A stretch of DNA of 64,000 bases, taken from Aureispira sp963837355. Lineage in GTDB: Bacteria > Bacteroidota > Bacteroidia > Chitinophagales > Saprospiraceae. The notes beneath the pieces were generated by a model. The model did not search any database. It saw only the letters and a list, made by a program, of their open reading frames with translations, and had not been told where the DNA came from. Of the stretch, positions 34,615 to 44,062 are shown piece by piece (the first letter of the stretch is position 1; every line of letters starts with the position of its first letter). Position numbers and translations under genes: made by a program. The stretch lies in NCBI GenBank assembly GCA_963837355.1, contig CAWIMY010000010.1, forward strand, positions 124,001 to 188,000. The letters are read 5' to 3'.

Positions 34615-36039
34615 ATGCCAACACAAATCCTCGAACCGTTACAGAAAGCCCTCGAAATTAATTTAGACATCAACACGTACGGTTCTTTTGCCGAAATTGG
34701 CGCAGGGCAGGAAGTGGCGCAGTATTTTTTCAAGGCAGGAGCCTCTTCGGGAACCATCGCAAAAACAATTTCGGCTTACGATAAATTGGTGAGTGATGAT
34801 ATTTATGGGGTAGAAAAAATGGGCCGTTATGTCTGTGAATCCCGCTTGTATAAAATGCTTGACCACGAATACACGCTGTTGGTAGAACGCCTCAGTGCGG
34901 CGCGCCCAAAATGTCGCTTATTTGCTTTCGCAGATACCGTCGAAACCCTCAATTATCACAAAACAAATAAAGGCCAAGGTTGGTTAGGTTTGCGCTTTCA
35001 GTTGCATCCCCAAGATGCCCCTAATGAGTTGGTGATGCACATCGAGTTGTTGGACAACGATACGGCCTTACAGCAGCAAGCGGTAGGGATGTTAGGTGTC
35101 AACATCGTTTATGCCTGTTATCATTACAACAGTGATTATACCCAATTGATGCGCTCCCTACTAGAAGGCATTCAGAATCGGGTAAAAATTGATTTGTTGC
35201 GCTTAGAAGGGCCACAGTTTCAGCTAGTAGACAACCGTTTAGTGGCCTTGGAGTTGGTAAAACAAGGCATGACCGAAGTAGCGATGATTGATGCGAATGG
35301 AATGCCCGTACACCCTTCCGAGTTTATGTACAAACACAATGCTTTGGTAGTAAGAGGCAGTTTTCGCCCTGCTACATTGCGTACGCTTGACCGTATCAAA
35401 TCGGCTGCCCAACAATTTGAGGCCGAGGAAGATTTGTCGCCGCGCGGAACTACAGTGTTGACGGAGATGACGCTTAAAGACCTTTCACGAGATACAGGAA
35501 AAGTAGATTATAAAGATTACTTGGATCGAATTGCACTGCTCAATTATTTGGGGCATTACGTCATGATTAGCAATTGTGACCAATACAAAAGCCTGATTGA
35601 TTATTTGTCCTCTTATCGGGTCGCCAAATTAGGGATTGTTATTAGTGCCAAGAGTTTGTTGGATATTATCAATAGAAATTATTACCGCAACCGAGATGGT
35701 CGCTTGATTACTTCGTATGGCGAAATTTTTACACTTAATGTACGGATTTTAGTTTATCCTGCTTATGGAGAAGGTGGTGGCGAATTGATGACGTGTAAGA
35801 ATTTGCCCATTCCAGAAGGGATTCGGTATTTGTACAAACACATCATGGAAAACCGTCATGTCATTGACATTAAGCATTACGATCCTGCCTTACTTCGCAT
35901 TTACTCCATTGATGTCCTCAACCGTCTTCGAGAGGATGAAGAAGGATGGGATGACTTCGTGACACCTAAAATCGCGCGGTACATCAAAACCAACCATTTG
36001 TTCGGTTTTCCAGCGCCCAATATGGAATTTGAATACTAG
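34615..36039 (+). CDS. Conserved cytoplasmic protein of unknown function, 474 residues
   Basis: No signal peptide or membrane helices. The N-terminal part (INTYGSFAEIGAGQEVAQYFF, then AGASSGTIAKTISAYDKLVSDDIYG) is one I recall as widespread in cyanobacteria and Bacteroidota under inconsistent names, with no established function; this is from memory and not a search. GSFAEIGAGQEVA resembles a nucleotide- or cofactor-binding glycine loop, and residues ~220-260 (ALVVRGSFRPATLRTLD) look like a second conserved block. A -7-like box lies 80 bp upstream. Apparently monocistronic. Confidence 0.75.
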   Translation: MPTQILEPLQKALEINLDINTYGSFAEIGAGQEVAQYFFKAGASSGTIAKTISAYDKLVSDDIYGVEKMGRYVCESRLYKMLDHEYTLLVERLSAARPKCRLFAFADTVETLNYHKTNKGQGWLGLRFQLHPQDAPNELVMHIELLDNDTALQQQAVGMLGVNIVYACYHYNSDYTQLMRSLLEGIQNRVKIDLLRLEGPQFQLVDNRLVALELVKQGMTEVAMIDANGMPVHPSEFMYKHNALVVRGSFRPATLRTLDRIKSAAQQFEAEEDLSPRGTTVLTEMTLKDLSRDTGKVDYKDYLDRIALLNYLGHYVMISNCDQYKSLIDYLSSYRVAKLGIVISAKSLLDIINRNYYRNRDGRLITSYGEIFTLNVRILVYPAYGEGGGELMTCKNLPIPEGIRYLYKHIMENRHVIDIKHYDPALLRIYSIDVLNRLREDEEGWDDFVTPKIARYIKTNHLFGFPAPNMEFEY

Positions 36040-36100
36040 TCTTTGAAATTGAAGTAAAATCGAAAGAATCAAAAGACTTCCAAATAGTTACAAAAAAAGC

Positions 36101-36784
36101 TTAAAGGCTTTCCTGCACTTCTACTAGCGTTTGGTTAATCAAGGAGGTAATCAAAGGCGCTTTATTGAAGACCATAAAATGGCTGCCGCCTTCTATCGCT
36201 ATGACAGGGGACAACACACGCCTGAAGGGAAACGTTTTGTCTTTGGTTCCGTGCAAATGCGTAATCGGGGTGGTCACGCCATCCGATTCCCATGCAAAAA
36301 TAGCGGACGTTGCCCAGCGGAAATAATACGAACTGTGTTGAGCCGCCGCTTGTAGAAAAATTTCTTGCGCTTCAGGGGTGTGGTAGCCGTGGGCTTTTCC
36401 CCATGATTTGAAGGAATGGAGCACCATTTTTTGAGTCAGAATACGGTTCACAGGGAAGGCGCGCATCAACACATTCATACCAATATCTTTTTCCTTTTTT
36501 GCTTTGATACTGGAGACGAGAATGATGCGAACTGTAGGAATTCGCTTCGAGATTTCTTGCATCACTACACCACCAAAAGAGTGTCCAAGGAGTACTAAAG
36601 GCGAATTGATGTGCTGTATGCCTTCTGCCATTCGATCTACATAGGCATCCAAACTCTCGCAGTGCTCTGGTTGTAACCATTCTAAATAATGCACTTCTTT
36701 TGCGGCCGTCAATTCTAAATGTTTGAAAATAGCAGAATTGAGACCTAGACCCGCTAAGCAATACACAATCAAATCGGTTGTCAT
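36101..36784 (-). CDS. Alpha/beta hydrolase
   Basis: About 227 residues from the ATG at 36782-36784 (MTTDLIVYCLAGLG); an upstream ATG at 36817 would add 11 residues. The nucleophile elbow is GHSFGG with Ser69, the acid Asp is in HLHGTKDKTFPF, and the His is in IEGGSHFMVF near the C-terminus, giving a complete catalytic triad. The substrate is unknown: esterase, lipase or thioesterase are all possible. Convergent with the preceding conserved gene, and divergent from the CrtI-like gene. Confidence 0.82.
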   Translation of the reverse strand: MTTDLIVYCLAGLGLNSAIFKHLELTAAKEVHYLEWLQPEHCESLDAYVDRMAEGIQHINSPLVLLGHSFGGVVMQEISKRIPTVRIILVSSIKAKKEKDIGMNVLMRAFPVNRILTQKMVLHSFKSWGKAHGYHTPEAQEIFLQAAAQHSSYYFRWATSAIFAWESDGVTTPITHLHGTKDKTFPFRRVLSPVIAIEGGSHFMVFNKAPLITSLINQTLVEVQESL

Positions 36785-37000
36785 AGGAGAGTAGTTTTTT
36801 TTAAAGAACAACAACAAGTATCTGTTGCCGTTTTTATAACCATTAAATGCCCCTAGTGTTGTTAAAGGAAGCGCTTTAAGGCAACACCCTAAGGATTTTA
36901 AGTAGATTATACAGGAACTCTCGGGCGAAGCCCGTCAGAAGTTTTGGCAATTTGTTAAATTTACAGCACCTTCATCAGCCACTAAAAAAGTAAACAACGC

Positions 37001-38704
37001 ATGAGCGAAATTGTAGCACGGGCAAATTATGATGTCCTCATTATAGGAGCAGGAATAGCGGGTATGACGGCGGCAGCGCTGTTGAGTCGCGCAGGCCTTT
37101 CGGTTGTCGTTTTAGAAAAAGAACCTCACGCAGGCGGTTACTTGGCAGGCTTTCGCCGAAAGGAGTTTCGCTTCGACTCTGCTATTCACTGGCTCAACCA
37201 GTGCGGAGAGCGGGGAATTGTTACCAAAGTATTCCAATTGATTGGCGACGATCGTCCACAGCCCCAACCACTAGGGCGGATTTACCGCAATAAGGCCGAA
37301 GGGCACGACTATGTATTGACCGATAATCCCGACGAGCTCAAAGCACAATTTATTCGCGATTTTCCCCACGAAAAAGCGGGCATTGAAAAATTCTTCAAAG
37401 CAGCACAAAAGATTGCGGCGACTTGGGAATTGTATGCCGATAATTTCCGTACTGCGGATACCATGTCTGCTCTAGATAAAATTTCCCACGGCCTCAAAAA
37501 AATGGCCTTTATCAAACCCTTGATTCGCTACATTTGGTACCACGGCGAGGAAGGCGTTCCCAAAGGGTTAAATTTATTCTTCAAAGATCCTGCGTTACAT
37601 CGTTACTGGGCTTCGGAGCACGATTTGTTGTCTTGTTTATTTCCGATTGCATGGGCGTATATTGGTGATTATCAACTGCCTCCTGCTGGTGGAAGTCAAG
37701 TCTTTATAGAATGGTTAGCTCATGTAGTTAAGTTTTATAAGAATGACTTGATTTATGGAGCTACCGTAGAAAAAATCTTGTTAGAGGGAGATCAAGCGGT
37801 TGGGGCTGCTTTTACTTATAAAGGAAAACGACACGAAGTGCGCGCTAAACAAATCATTGCTGCCTGCGATGTGGAGTTGTTGTACGAACGGTTATTGCCT
37901 CCTGAAGTGATTCCGCAACAGCTCAAGGATAACTTGAAAAAAGCCGAACTATACAGTTCAGCGGTTGCTATTTCTATTGCCTTGGATTGCCCTACAGAAG
38001 CGTTAGGGTTTGAGGAGGAGCTAATTATGATTCAGGCAGAGGGCGTGAGCCGCGCCGAGCACGATTCGGGTAATCCTCATACAACGGCCATTTCTATCAT
38101 CCCACCTAGTCTGCGGGACAAATCTTTAGCACCTGAGGGCAAGGGGACTTTAACCGTGTATTCTTCGGCTTATATGGATTATCAGGGCAATTGGGGCTGC
38201 ACAATTGATGCACAAGGAAAGTACGAGCGCACGGAGGCCTATTATAAGATTAAAGAAGAATTTGCCAATATTATTTTGGATCGGATAGAGGAGCGGCTAG
38301 CTATTGATTTGCGAAGCCATATTCTGTTTATGGATATCGCATCGCCAGTGACCCATTGGCGCTACAGTTACAATCGTGGTGGCTCTATTATGGGGGCTCG
38401 CCCTGGACGTACCAATATGGAAGCCAAAATTGCCCATTACCAAACACCTGTTAAGAACCTCATTTTAGGGGGGCATTGGGCAGACTTGGGGGGAGGTGTG
38501 CCGATTGCTGTCAAGTCGGCAGCGAATGCTTCCTTGATCGTTTTGAAAGAGCAGCGCCCTGCTGTCTTTCAAGTATTGGCACGCTATTCGGATGGTAAGA
38601 TTGACTTAGCTGCTGTAAAGAAGGCGGAGGTTCTAAAAAATTACCGTAATAATTGGTCGCCACAGCCTACACCTGCTACACAGCAACAGGAGAAGAACAA
38701 ATAG
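37001..38704 (+). CDS. CrtI/retinol-saturase-like FAD-dependent oxidoreductase
   Basis: 567 residues. The N-terminal dinucleotide fold is YDVLIIGAGIAGMTAAALLSRAG followed by the acidic VVLEKEPHAGGYLAGF. The C-terminal FAD motif is NLILGGHWADLGGGVPIAVKSAANAS. This is the phytoene desaturase / all-trans-retinol 13,14-reductase / carotenoid isomerase group, which oxidises, isomerises or saturates polyene lipids. The specific substrate cannot be told, and no other carotenoid gene is in the window. No signal peptide. Start is ATG at 37001-37003. Confidence 0.85.
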   Translation: MSEIVARANYDVLIIGAGIAGMTAAALLSRAGLSVVVLEKEPHAGGYLAGFRRKEFRFDSAIHWLNQCGERGIVTKVFQLIGDDRPQPQPLGRIYRNKAEGHDYVLTDNPDELKAQFIRDFPHEKAGIEKFFKAAQKIAATWELYADNFRTADTMSALDKISHGLKKMAFIKPLIRYIWYHGEEGVPKGLNLFFKDPALHRYWASEHDLLSCLFPIAWAYIGDYQLPPAGGSQVFIEWLAHVVKFYKNDLIYGATVEKILLEGDQAVGAAFTYKGKRHEVRAKQIIAACDVELLYERLLPPEVIPQQLKDNLKKAELYSSAVAISIALDCPTEALGFEEELIMIQAEGVSRAEHDSGNPHTTAISIIPPSLRDKSLAPEGKGTLTVYSSAYMDYQGNWGCTIDAQGKYERTEAYYKIKEEFANIILDRIEERLAIDLRSHILFMDIASPVTHWRYSYNRGGSIMGARPGRTNMEAKIAHYQTPVKNLILGGHWADLGGGVPIAVKSAANASLIVLKEQRPAVFQVLARYSDGKIDLAAVKKAEVLKNYRNNWSPQPTPATQQQEKNK

Positions 38705-39116
38705 AAGGAGGATAAACACCTAGCAAAATTAAGTGTTATTGCTTTACACTAGTTATTAATGGTATTACTATCAATAAGAGAGTGAAGAAAGCGGCGCCTA
38801 TCTTACTATTTTTTATACAAAGATGAATTATTAATTGAAAGAGGGGGCTTGAGAGTTACATAGGTGTTTTTTCTTGCTATTTGAGTTAGTTTTTTAATTC
38901 TTTGAACACCTATTGAACAAAATTCTTACATTTGTGTTACATAACGCGTATGGTAGAAATAAATCAGACAGCAAGACTGTTTTTATAAAGTTAATTAGTG
39001 TTAAATTATTACATTTGATTGACTGCTAAACAGTTATCTAAAATATATTCTCAGTATACTGCCCTATGTATATGGAATTTAGTAGTTAGTTTGCCTCCTC
39101 AAAACAAATAAAATTA
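38705..39116. other. Intergenic region with promoter of the marR-aroK pair
   Basis: 412 bp. It holds the promoter at 38901-38934 and an AT-rich leader of about 180 nt. No RNA gene was recognised. Confidence 0.4.
38901..38934 (+). promoter_or_regulatory. Bacteroidota-type promoter upstream of marR-aroK
   Basis: TTTG (38901-38904), 22-nt spacer, TACATTTG (38927-38934): both the -33 and -7 elements of the Bacteroidota consensus, in the allowed spacing range of 17-23. Confidence 0.65.
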
Positions 39117-39767
39117 ATGGGAATAGATTATACATTACTCGCCAATTTGCTGCCGTACTTAGAAACATTCGAGAAATCGGAGCAGAGTAATTCTGTCAGT
39201 GAATTTATCGGTTGGTTGCAAAAAGCCCCTTCTTTGGGGACTACTACAGATCATTCTAACTCTACGGCTATTTCGCAAGCGGCAAAGGTAGATGTTCAAA
39301 TTGCTCACTTGGTTGGATTGTCCCACAAGTATATTCGTTTTCTTTACAAGAAAGGATTCAAACAATCGCTTCTACAAACCACCGAAGATTTTGGTTTTTT
39401 AGCTACGCTCCAACATTTCGGAGACATGCGTAAAAATGAATTAATTCAAGCGAATACCAGCGAATTTACCTCTGGAATGGAAGTTATTCGCCGTTTGGAA
39501 CGCAATGGGCTTATTGAATCTTTCTTAGATGAGGAGGATCGCCGTGCTCGCCGTGTTCAATTAACTCGACTTGGTTTAGAAGTCTTTCACCGCGCTTTGC
39601 CTACCTTAGATGGTATCAGTAAAATTGCGACAGCACCACTCAACGACTCTGAAAAAAGACGTTTGTTGGAACTGTTGCACAAGCTCAATGACTTTCACAA
39701 TCCTATCTTCCACGAAGAAAAAGACAGTGATCTCCAAACTATCATCCAGCAACACGTCGATGCGTAA
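39117..39767 (+). CDS. MarR-family transcriptional regulator
   Basis: 216 residues. The winged helix-turn-helix spans about residues 95-165: LATLQHFGDMRKNELIQ, the recognition helix TSGMEVIRRLERNGLI, and the wing DEEDRRARRVQLTRLG, all typical of MarR. The first ~60 residues are an extension with a low-complexity Ser/Thr segment not usual in short MarR proteins. The stop codon is inside the start region of aroK (overlap 8 bp), which implies translational coupling. Its target is unknown; autoregulation through the promoter at 38901 is likely. Confidence 0.85.
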   Translation: MGIDYTLLANLLPYLETFEKSEQSNSVSEFIGWLQKAPSLGTTTDHSNSTAISQAAKVDVQIAHLVGLSHKYIRFLYKKGFKQSLLQTTEDFGFLATLQHFGDMRKNELIQANTSEFTSGMEVIRRLERNGLIESFLDEEDRRARRVQLTRLGLEVFHRALPTLDGISKIATAPLNDSEKRRLLELLHKLNDFHNPIFHEEKDSDLQTIIQQHVDA

Positions 39768-40269
39768 TTGTTACCTATTGGGTTTTATGGGAGCGGGCAA
39801 AAGCTATATCGCTCAACAGCTGGGTCACTATACTAATAGAAGGGTAGTGGACTTAGATGCTTTAATTGAAGCTGAAGCGGGTAAATCTATCCGTCGTATC
39901 TTTGAAGAAGAGGGCGAAGCCTATTTCCGCACCTTAGAAACGAAGCTGTTGTACACAACGCTTCGAAACGCACCGCAGATCGTAGCCTTAGGAGGCGGAA
40001 CGCCCATCTACCACAACAACATGGACTGGATCAAAGCCAACGGCGATAGTATTTTCCTAGACCCCCCTGAGGCCGTCTTGTTGGAACGCCTAGCACGAGA
40101 GCAGGCCAAGCGCCCTCTAATTGCGGAATTAGCGCCTGAGAAATGGCAATACCAAATTTTGAAGCGCCTAGAAGCGCGCCGACCCATTTACGAGCAAGCA
40201 GACCTCTCCATCAAAGCACAGTCCGCAGCACTCATTGTGGCGGCTTGTTTGACTTTTTTAGGGGAATGA
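39760..40269 (+). CDS. aroK: Shikimate kinase
   Basis: 169 residues. ATP-dependent phosphorylation of shikimate, fifth step of chorismate and aromatic amino acid synthesis, in the cytoplasm. The start chosen is ATG 39760-39762 (MRNCYLLGFMGAGKSY), which gives the family's normal length; the open frame extends upstream without homology. Walker A is GFMGAGKS (8-15), the shikimate-binding Asp is in VVDLDALIE (Asp33), the Arg/Glu region is EEEGEAYFRTLE, and VALGGGTP is the glycine-rich shikimate loop. The start overlaps the MarR gene by 8 bp. Ends in TGA. Confidence 0.95.
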   Translation: MRNCYLLGFMGAGKSYIAQQLGHYTNRRVVDLDALIEAEAGKSIRRIFEEEGEAYFRTLETKLLYTTLRNAPQIVALGGGTPIYHNNMDWIKANGDSIFLDPPEAVLLERLAREQAKRPLIAELAPEKWQYQILKRLEARRPIYEQADLSIKAQSAALIVAACLTFLGE

Positions 40270-40280
40270 GCAAGTGTTGT

Positions 40281-41258
40281 TTACTCCACTACCCAAGCTT
40301 TTTTGTTGTAATTATCTTGTAGGAATTGTAGGTGTGTTGCGAGCGCTTCTGGCGTACAGTTGAGTTGTACCCCTACGCGATTGAGGCCGTTTTTGACGGT
40401 AACATCAGGCAGGTAATTGTCTTTAGCCAATCTATCGGCTAAACGATACGCATTTTTTTCCTTTCCAAAAGCACCGAGTACGATAATGTAATCTGCTGTA
40501 GCGACATCTGCTGTAGGCAATGGAATAGGAATGATTTCCGCTGCTGGAGCGGCAGTTTCTTCCTTAGCAGGAGGTGTTTCGTTACTACTGGTACTGGGCA
40601 GGATAGAGGCCGAAACGATTTTATTCTTTGCTAATTCTTTATTTGATTCTTCGGCTAAGACCTCACTCTGAGTTGCTTCACTGCTAAACAGTGTTTTTTG
40701 TAGGTAGGGTAGGCTGATAAACAAGAGTAAAATCGCAACAGCGGTGGCAAGGCGTATAGGCGTAAATGCTACTACTTTTTTGCGTTTGCTACGACGCGGA
40801 GGTGCGGCAGTAGTTTTGGGCTGTTGCAAATAATCTTTGCTACGCAGAATAGGCGCACAAGAAATCGTAGGCAGACCATAAGCGGAGCGCAAAAAATTGG
40901 TTTCTTCAGGAACAAATTCCAATTTGGAATCGGAGTTGAAGTACAATTTTCCAATGCCCTTGAAATGGACAATTTGGTTGTTGAACAACTCGGTTTCTAT
41001 CTTTCTAGTATAGCTTTCTAAGTTACTTTGTGCTTGTTTGTAACTGATGTGCTGTTTTTGCGAAATGTAGTGGGTAAGCAAACCGTCGTTGTTTACCAAT
41101 TTGGGATTGAACGAAACGTTTTTGCTGGGTGGGCAGAGCTGTTGTTCCACAAAGTCGATAACGGCTGTGGTTGGATTTACAATAAAACCTCCAATAGTAG
41201 GCAAAATGACACAGTCATTTTTGTAAAGCAATTCTTCTATGTAAGTAGCTAAATCCAA
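40281..41258 (-). CDS. HU/CCDC81-like protein with transmembrane helix and SPOR domain
   Basis: 325 residues. Residues 1-~125 match the prokaryotic CCDC81-like HU domain pair of Bacteroidota (MDLATYIEELLYKNDCVILPTIGGFI ... FNPKLVNNDGLLTHYI; HFKGIGKLYF). A basic RRSKRKK patch precedes one transmembrane helix (about 167-188), then a Ser/Thr/Pro/Ala-rich linker and a C-terminal SPOR domain (about 250-325; YIIVLGAFGKEKNAYRLADRL). SPOR domains bind denuded peptidoglycan at division sites, and HU-like domains may bind DNA, so the protein could link the nucleoid or cytoplasm to the division septum; this is inference. The tail faces the aroK tail (11-bp gap). Confidence 0.85.
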   Translation of the reverse strand: MDLATYIEELLYKNDCVILPTIGGFIVNPTTAVIDFVEQQLCPPSKNVSFNPKLVNNDGLLTHYISQKQHISYKQAQSNLESYTRKIETELFNNQIVHFKGIGKLYFNSDSKLEFVPEETNFLRSAYGLPTISCAPILRSKDYLQQPKTTAAPPRRSKRKKVVAFTPIRLATAVAILLLFISLPYLQKTLFSSEATQSEVLAEESNKELAKNKIVSASILPSTSSNETPPAKEETAAPAAEIIPIPLPTADVATADYIIVLGAFGKEKNAYRLADRLAKDNYLPDVTVKNGLNRVGVQLNCTPEALATHLQFLQDNYNKKAWVVE

Positions 41259-41290
41259 AAAACAGGGCTTGTGTGTGTATTAAAAAAAAC

Positions 41291-41686
41291 TTATTGTACC
41301 GTGATCTCTTTTTTAATAACGTGATGATCGTAGGTATAGAGTTCCACAAAATAACTACCTCTTTCTAAGTTTTCCAAATTTACCTCATAAATAGTGTTGA
41401 TAGGAAGGTCAAAAAGGTGGTTATCTTCTACAACCACTTGTTCTTTGGCCGATTTGAGAACCAAACGACTCATTTTACCGCCAAGGGTTTCGAAGTCGAT
41501 GTAGAGGAGTTTATTTTCTTTATTGGTATGAAACGACCAATCATCTTTGTAGAGTTCTTTTTCAAAATTGGCCCAATCAATGGCATCGGTAGAGGCAGGG
41601 GAGTTAGTAATAGAAGCGGTAGAAGTTTGAGCAGTTAAAAATTGGCATAGAAATAAAACAAACACAATACTAATGGCAGCCTTCAT
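41291..41686 (-). CDS. Small secreted protein with C-terminal beta domain
   Basis: 131 residues from ATG at 41684-41686, giving a signal peptide (MKAAISIVFVLFLCQFLTAQT). The C-terminal ~70 residues (LVLKSAKEQVVVEDNHLFDL, LENLERGSYFVELYTYDH, IKKEITVQ) resemble the beta-sandwich at the end of Bacteroidota secreted proteins, similar in plan to T9SS or DUF3244 domains, but without a clear sorting motif. Function unknown. It lies 32 bp upstream of the HU-SPOR gene in the same direction and may share its transcript. Confidence 0.65.
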   Translation of the reverse strand: MKAAISIVFVLFLCQFLTAQTSTASITNSPASTDAIDWANFEKELYKDDWSFHTNKENKLLYIDFETLGGKMSRLVLKSAKEQVVVEDNHLFDLPINTIYEVNLENLERGSYFVELYTYDHHVIKKEITVQ

Positions 41687-42204
41687 TCTCTTTTTTTTTA
41701 GTGTAGTAAGAGTTTCTTTTTTAGTAAGGTTGACAAGAAAACTAACGGAACTTGATGGCATCAAGCGACGGTTTCTTGTAACGTCATGTTGCTAACGAGG
41801 GAAAAGGAAGTAGCTATGCGCTGTTTATAAGGGACGTCATACGCTTTCCAAAACCGCAAGTTATTTTTTTGGGATAATGGTAGGAGATGTAAGGGCTCTT
41901 GCTCTTTTTTTTTGCAGTAGCCGTTATCAATAATAAGTGATTCTAAGATAAAAACCAAATTTGCTGTGGCTTTATTTTCTTATTTTAGACAATTATAACA
42001 GTTCTCTGTTCAAAACTAGAACAACTATTTTGTATCTTGTTTACTGGAGACCCCCCAAAAAATACCTACCTAAATCTTATCCGTGTGTGATAGACTTTAT
42101 TACAAAGTATACTTCTGCAATTGATAGACCACTTCCTGATCCTGTGAAGTTTATTTTGCGATAATGCTTACTGTATACAACGCTAAAAACCAGCTATATT
42201 GTTT
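41687..42204. other. Intergenic region between divergent genes
   Basis: 518 bp, AT-rich. Short ORFs exist on both strands (for example 41761-41958 minus, 41961-42164 plus) but lack a signal peptide, ribosome-binding site or recognisable composition, so I do not call them. No repeat or RNA gene recognised. Confidence 0.35.
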
Positions 42205-44052
42205 ATGAAGAACAGTAAAATCTATGTAATCGGGCTTATTTTATACTGTTGCTTTAGTTTTGCGGAGGGTTTAAGGGCGCAATTGAATCCTACCAAACAG
42301 CGCGCAGTCGTTACTTTTGTACTTACCAATCCCGTAGATGAACAAGCTTGGCCTAAAAAGACATTTGCCGTAGAGCAAATCAGCACTCGAAAACGCTGGA
42401 CATTAACAACCGATAAAAAAGGAGAAGCCAGCCTTTTATTGCCCATTGCGCAAGACTATGCCTTGCACTTGTCGGATTGGGAAAACTTTGCACAAATTTC
42501 TATTCCCAAAGAAGCATTTAGTCGACATCGTATTCCGATGCCTTGTTATGATTTGGCGACCTTAGTTCCTGGGACGGTTTCCATTCCTGTACAGATACAA
42601 TTAGTAGATAGTTTGGGAAACCCTTCTTTGTTAACAGAAGCTCTATTGTTACGCAGTAACAACGGGAAAGGCCCTTATAATGTTACCACCAATGCAAGGG
42701 GAGAAGCGACGCTCAATTTGCCCATTGGTTGCCAATATATCCTAAGTTTATCTGGAGCGCCCAATTATTATAAATTTGACTTGCCCAATAAGCCCTATGC
42801 GAGCTGGACAGAAACCGTATGGTTTGAGCGCTTGCCAGGACGCTCACTTTATGCCTCTACCAACAAAGCTTTATTCAACTTTATTTTTACTGATTTGAAA
42901 GGGGCGCGTGTAGCCGATGAGTTGTTTTGGTTGTCGGACAAAGAAACAGGGCAGCGTTACGAAGGGCGTACCAACGCTTTTGGCGTTGCACAAATTTTAG
43001 CGCCATTGTATCGAGCGTATGATTTGCACGCTACGCACAATCGACATTTTGCTACTTATACTACTAACTTAGCTCCCGACCGCGATATTTTGGTAGAAAC
43101 CATTTATTATGAATCTATGTCGAGTGTTGCTCGCGAAAAACGCTATGCCGAGCAAGCTGCGCGTACCCAAGCGCGCGATTCCTTAGCGCGTGTCCAACGG
43201 CTGTTACAAGCGGCGCGCCTAGATTCGATCAAAGATGAAGCGGCAGAAGAGGTGTGGCTAGCAGAACTGTTAGCACAGGAGCGCGCTATTCCCATCAAGC
43301 GCACATTGCGTATTCGGAAAGCCATTGAGGCCAAAACGCGCCTAGTAGAACAGCAGTTGAAGCTCAACCCAAACTACCCTGAAGAACAAGCATTGCCTAT
43401 TTTAGCCGTCCTACAGCGTCATGCTGTGCAATGGCAAGGCAAAGTGGTTGTCACTGATGTAACGGAAAGTATGCGTCCTTATTTGGATCAAGTCCTAATT
43501 TGGCATTTATTGCGTTTGCAGAAAGGGGAACCCACCTCTTACGTGTTTTTCAACGATGGAAATAGTAAAATGGCTAGTGCCAAAATAGTGGGCGCAACAG
43601 GCGGGCTCTATGCTTGTCAAGGAACGTGGCAGGATTTAGATACTGTACTGCACACGATGCACTATGCTATGCAGCAGGGATTAGGTGGCGGCGAGCCTCC
43701 TGAAAATGACTTAGAAGCAGTTTTATTTGGCAAAGAGCAAAAACAGGGCGTGCAAGAATTAATTTTGATTGCGGACAGTTACAGTCGTGTCCGCGATATG
43801 GATTTATTATACAAAATTGACCTACCTGTGCGTATCATTCTTTGCGGAGCAGAGGAACAAAATGCTTTTTATCCACATTTGAAACCAGATATTAACGAAG
43901 AGTATTTGACTATTGCTCACCGAACAAACGGTTCTATTCATACCTTGCGGCAAGATATTCTACATCTCAGTGCCATAAAAGAAGGAGAAACCATAGAAAT
44001 TGGCGACCATCGTTACCAGTTCAGTAACCGACAGTTTATTCAGCTCCAGTAA
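42205..44052 (+). CDS. Secreted VWA-like protein with two or three beta repeats
   Basis: 615 residues from ATG 42205-42207 (MKNSKIYVIGLILYCCFSFAEG signal). Three similar N-terminal modules of ~110 residues (FVLTNPVDEQAWPKKTFAVE; IQLVDSLGNPSLLTEALLL; FTDLKGARVADELFWLSD) each end in 'TTDkkGeA-L-LPI' and look like carboxypeptidase-regulatory or Ig-like folds. A basic, Ala/Arg-rich helical linker (~310-390) leads to a VWA-like domain: KVVVTDVTESMRPYLDQV carries a D-x-T-x-S metal site, QELILIADSYSRVRDMDLL a later strand. It is 10 bp upstream of the next gene, so the two are one operon. The partner could be periplasmic or outer-membrane. Confidence 0.75.
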   Translation: MKNSKIYVIGLILYCCFSFAEGLRAQLNPTKQRAVVTFVLTNPVDEQAWPKKTFAVEQISTRKRWTLTTDKKGEASLLLPIAQDYALHLSDWENFAQISIPKEAFSRHRIPMPCYDLATLVPGTVSIPVQIQLVDSLGNPSLLTEALLLRSNNGKGPYNVTTNARGEATLNLPIGCQYILSLSGAPNYYKFDLPNKPYASWTETVWFERLPGRSLYASTNKALFNFIFTDLKGARVADELFWLSDKETGQRYEGRTNAFGVAQILAPLYRAYDLHATHNRHFATYTTNLAPDRDILVETIYYESMSSVAREKRYAEQAARTQARDSLARVQRLLQAARLDSIKDEAAEEVWLAELLAQERAIPIKRTLRIRKAIEAKTRLVEQQLKLNPNYPEEQALPILAVLQRHAVQWQGKVVVTDVTESMRPYLDQVLIWHLLRLQKGEPTSYVFFNDGNSKMASAKIVGATGGLYACQGTWQDLDTVLHTMHYAMQQGLGGGEPPENDLEAVLFGKEQKQGVQELILIADSYSRVRDMDLLYKIDLPVRIILCGAEEQNAFYPHLKPDINEEYLTIAHRTNGSIHTLRQDILHLSAIKEGETIEIGDHRYQFSNRQFIQLQ

Positions 44053-44062
44053 TCCTCTGCCT

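Noticed and set aside
41761..41958. 65-codon minus-strand ORF upstream of a secreted-protein gene
   Set aside because: No recognisable domain or start signal; overlaps a leader region.
43869..43877. Perfect DnaA box TTATCCACA
   Set aside because: Isolated and inside the VWA coding sequence; expected by chance.
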